Source of the DNA: Candidatus Methanophaga sp. GoMg3.2
Lineage (GTDB): Archaea > Halobacteriota > Syntropharchaeia > Alkanophagales > Methanospirareceae
Direction of reading: 5' to 3'
Length of the DNA stretch: 5,461 nt
Assembly: GCA_013180565.1 (NCBI GenBank)
Contig: QBUN01000265.1
Location: forward strand, 1 to 5,461
Positions within the stretch are counted from its first letter, which is position 1. Every line of letters begins with the position of its first letter. Positions 5,423-5,461 of this stretch are shown in pieces. Under the pieces are notes generated by a model. It was not told the origin of the DNA and ran no database searches. It saw only the letters and a program-made list of their open reading frames with translations. The position numbers and the translations under genes are program-made.

Positions 5423-5461
5423 ATCTTTATCCTTCAATGCGTGTTTTTCACTAAGTCTGAG

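Larger units (their letters stand above)
5098..5461. other. Region upstream of the secreted-protein promoter
   Basis: This 364-bp segment holds the AAAAGCTTTT palindrome (5109-5118), a broken small ORF (5180-5348, -) and the second 34-bp repeat (5389-5422). Positions 5119-5179 and 5423-5461 show nothing I can support as a gene or RNA. Confidence 0.4.

Overview
The window looks archaeal, most likely from a methanogen- or ANME-like euryarchaeote, though this is inference from sequence style and not a database match. The best evidence is the expression signals. The large minus-strand gene has an A/T-rich TATA box (TATATAAA) with a purine/A-rich BRE-like stretch upstream, a very short leader carrying a GGGGTGG ribosome-binding site, and a hairpin followed by a long T tract after its stop. 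The gene content fits too: a secreted beta-propeller protein with FxLYD domains, a PIN-domain protein and the remnant of a tyrosine integrase.

Layout, left to right. Positions 1-251 (+) hold the 3' end of an unrecognised gene cut by the window edge. It converges, two bases apart, on a PIN-domain protein (254-775, -). The PIN gene diverges from a 389-residue protein of unknown function (863-2032, +) that has a possible winged-helix N-terminus. The 87-bp gap between them carries two TATA-like boxes and a spaced direct repeat. Next comes the catalytic C-terminal half of a tyrosine recombinase (2064-2478, -), truncated at its N-terminus and frameshifted just after the catalytic Tyr. A mostly non-coding stretch (2479-2877) follows, with a short doubtful ORF and the first copy of a 34-bp repeat. 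The largest gene (2878-5046, -) encodes a 722-residue secreted protein: signal peptide, a seven-repeat PD40/TolB-like propeller, a beta-sandwich-like domain, a Pro-Thr linker and two FxLYD domains. Upstream of it (5047-5461) lie its promoter, a broken small ORF (5180-5348, -) and a second, identical copy of the 34-bp repeat in the same orientation.

How the parts relate. The left 2 kb looks like a small accessory island of orphan genes. The PIN protein and the 389-residue protein may share a regulatory region, but nothing shows they act together. The right 2.9 kb, from one 34-bp repeat to the other, looks like a discrete unit: a self-contained secreted-protein gene with its own promoter and terminator plus decayed ORFs, bounded by direct repeats and lying next to a dead integrase. 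The secreted-protein gene is itself a mosaic. Its propeller and sandwich core is clearly GC-richer than its signal-peptide end and its FxLYD tail, and the changes coincide with domain borders. I see no rRNA, tRNA, CRISPR array or complete mobile element.
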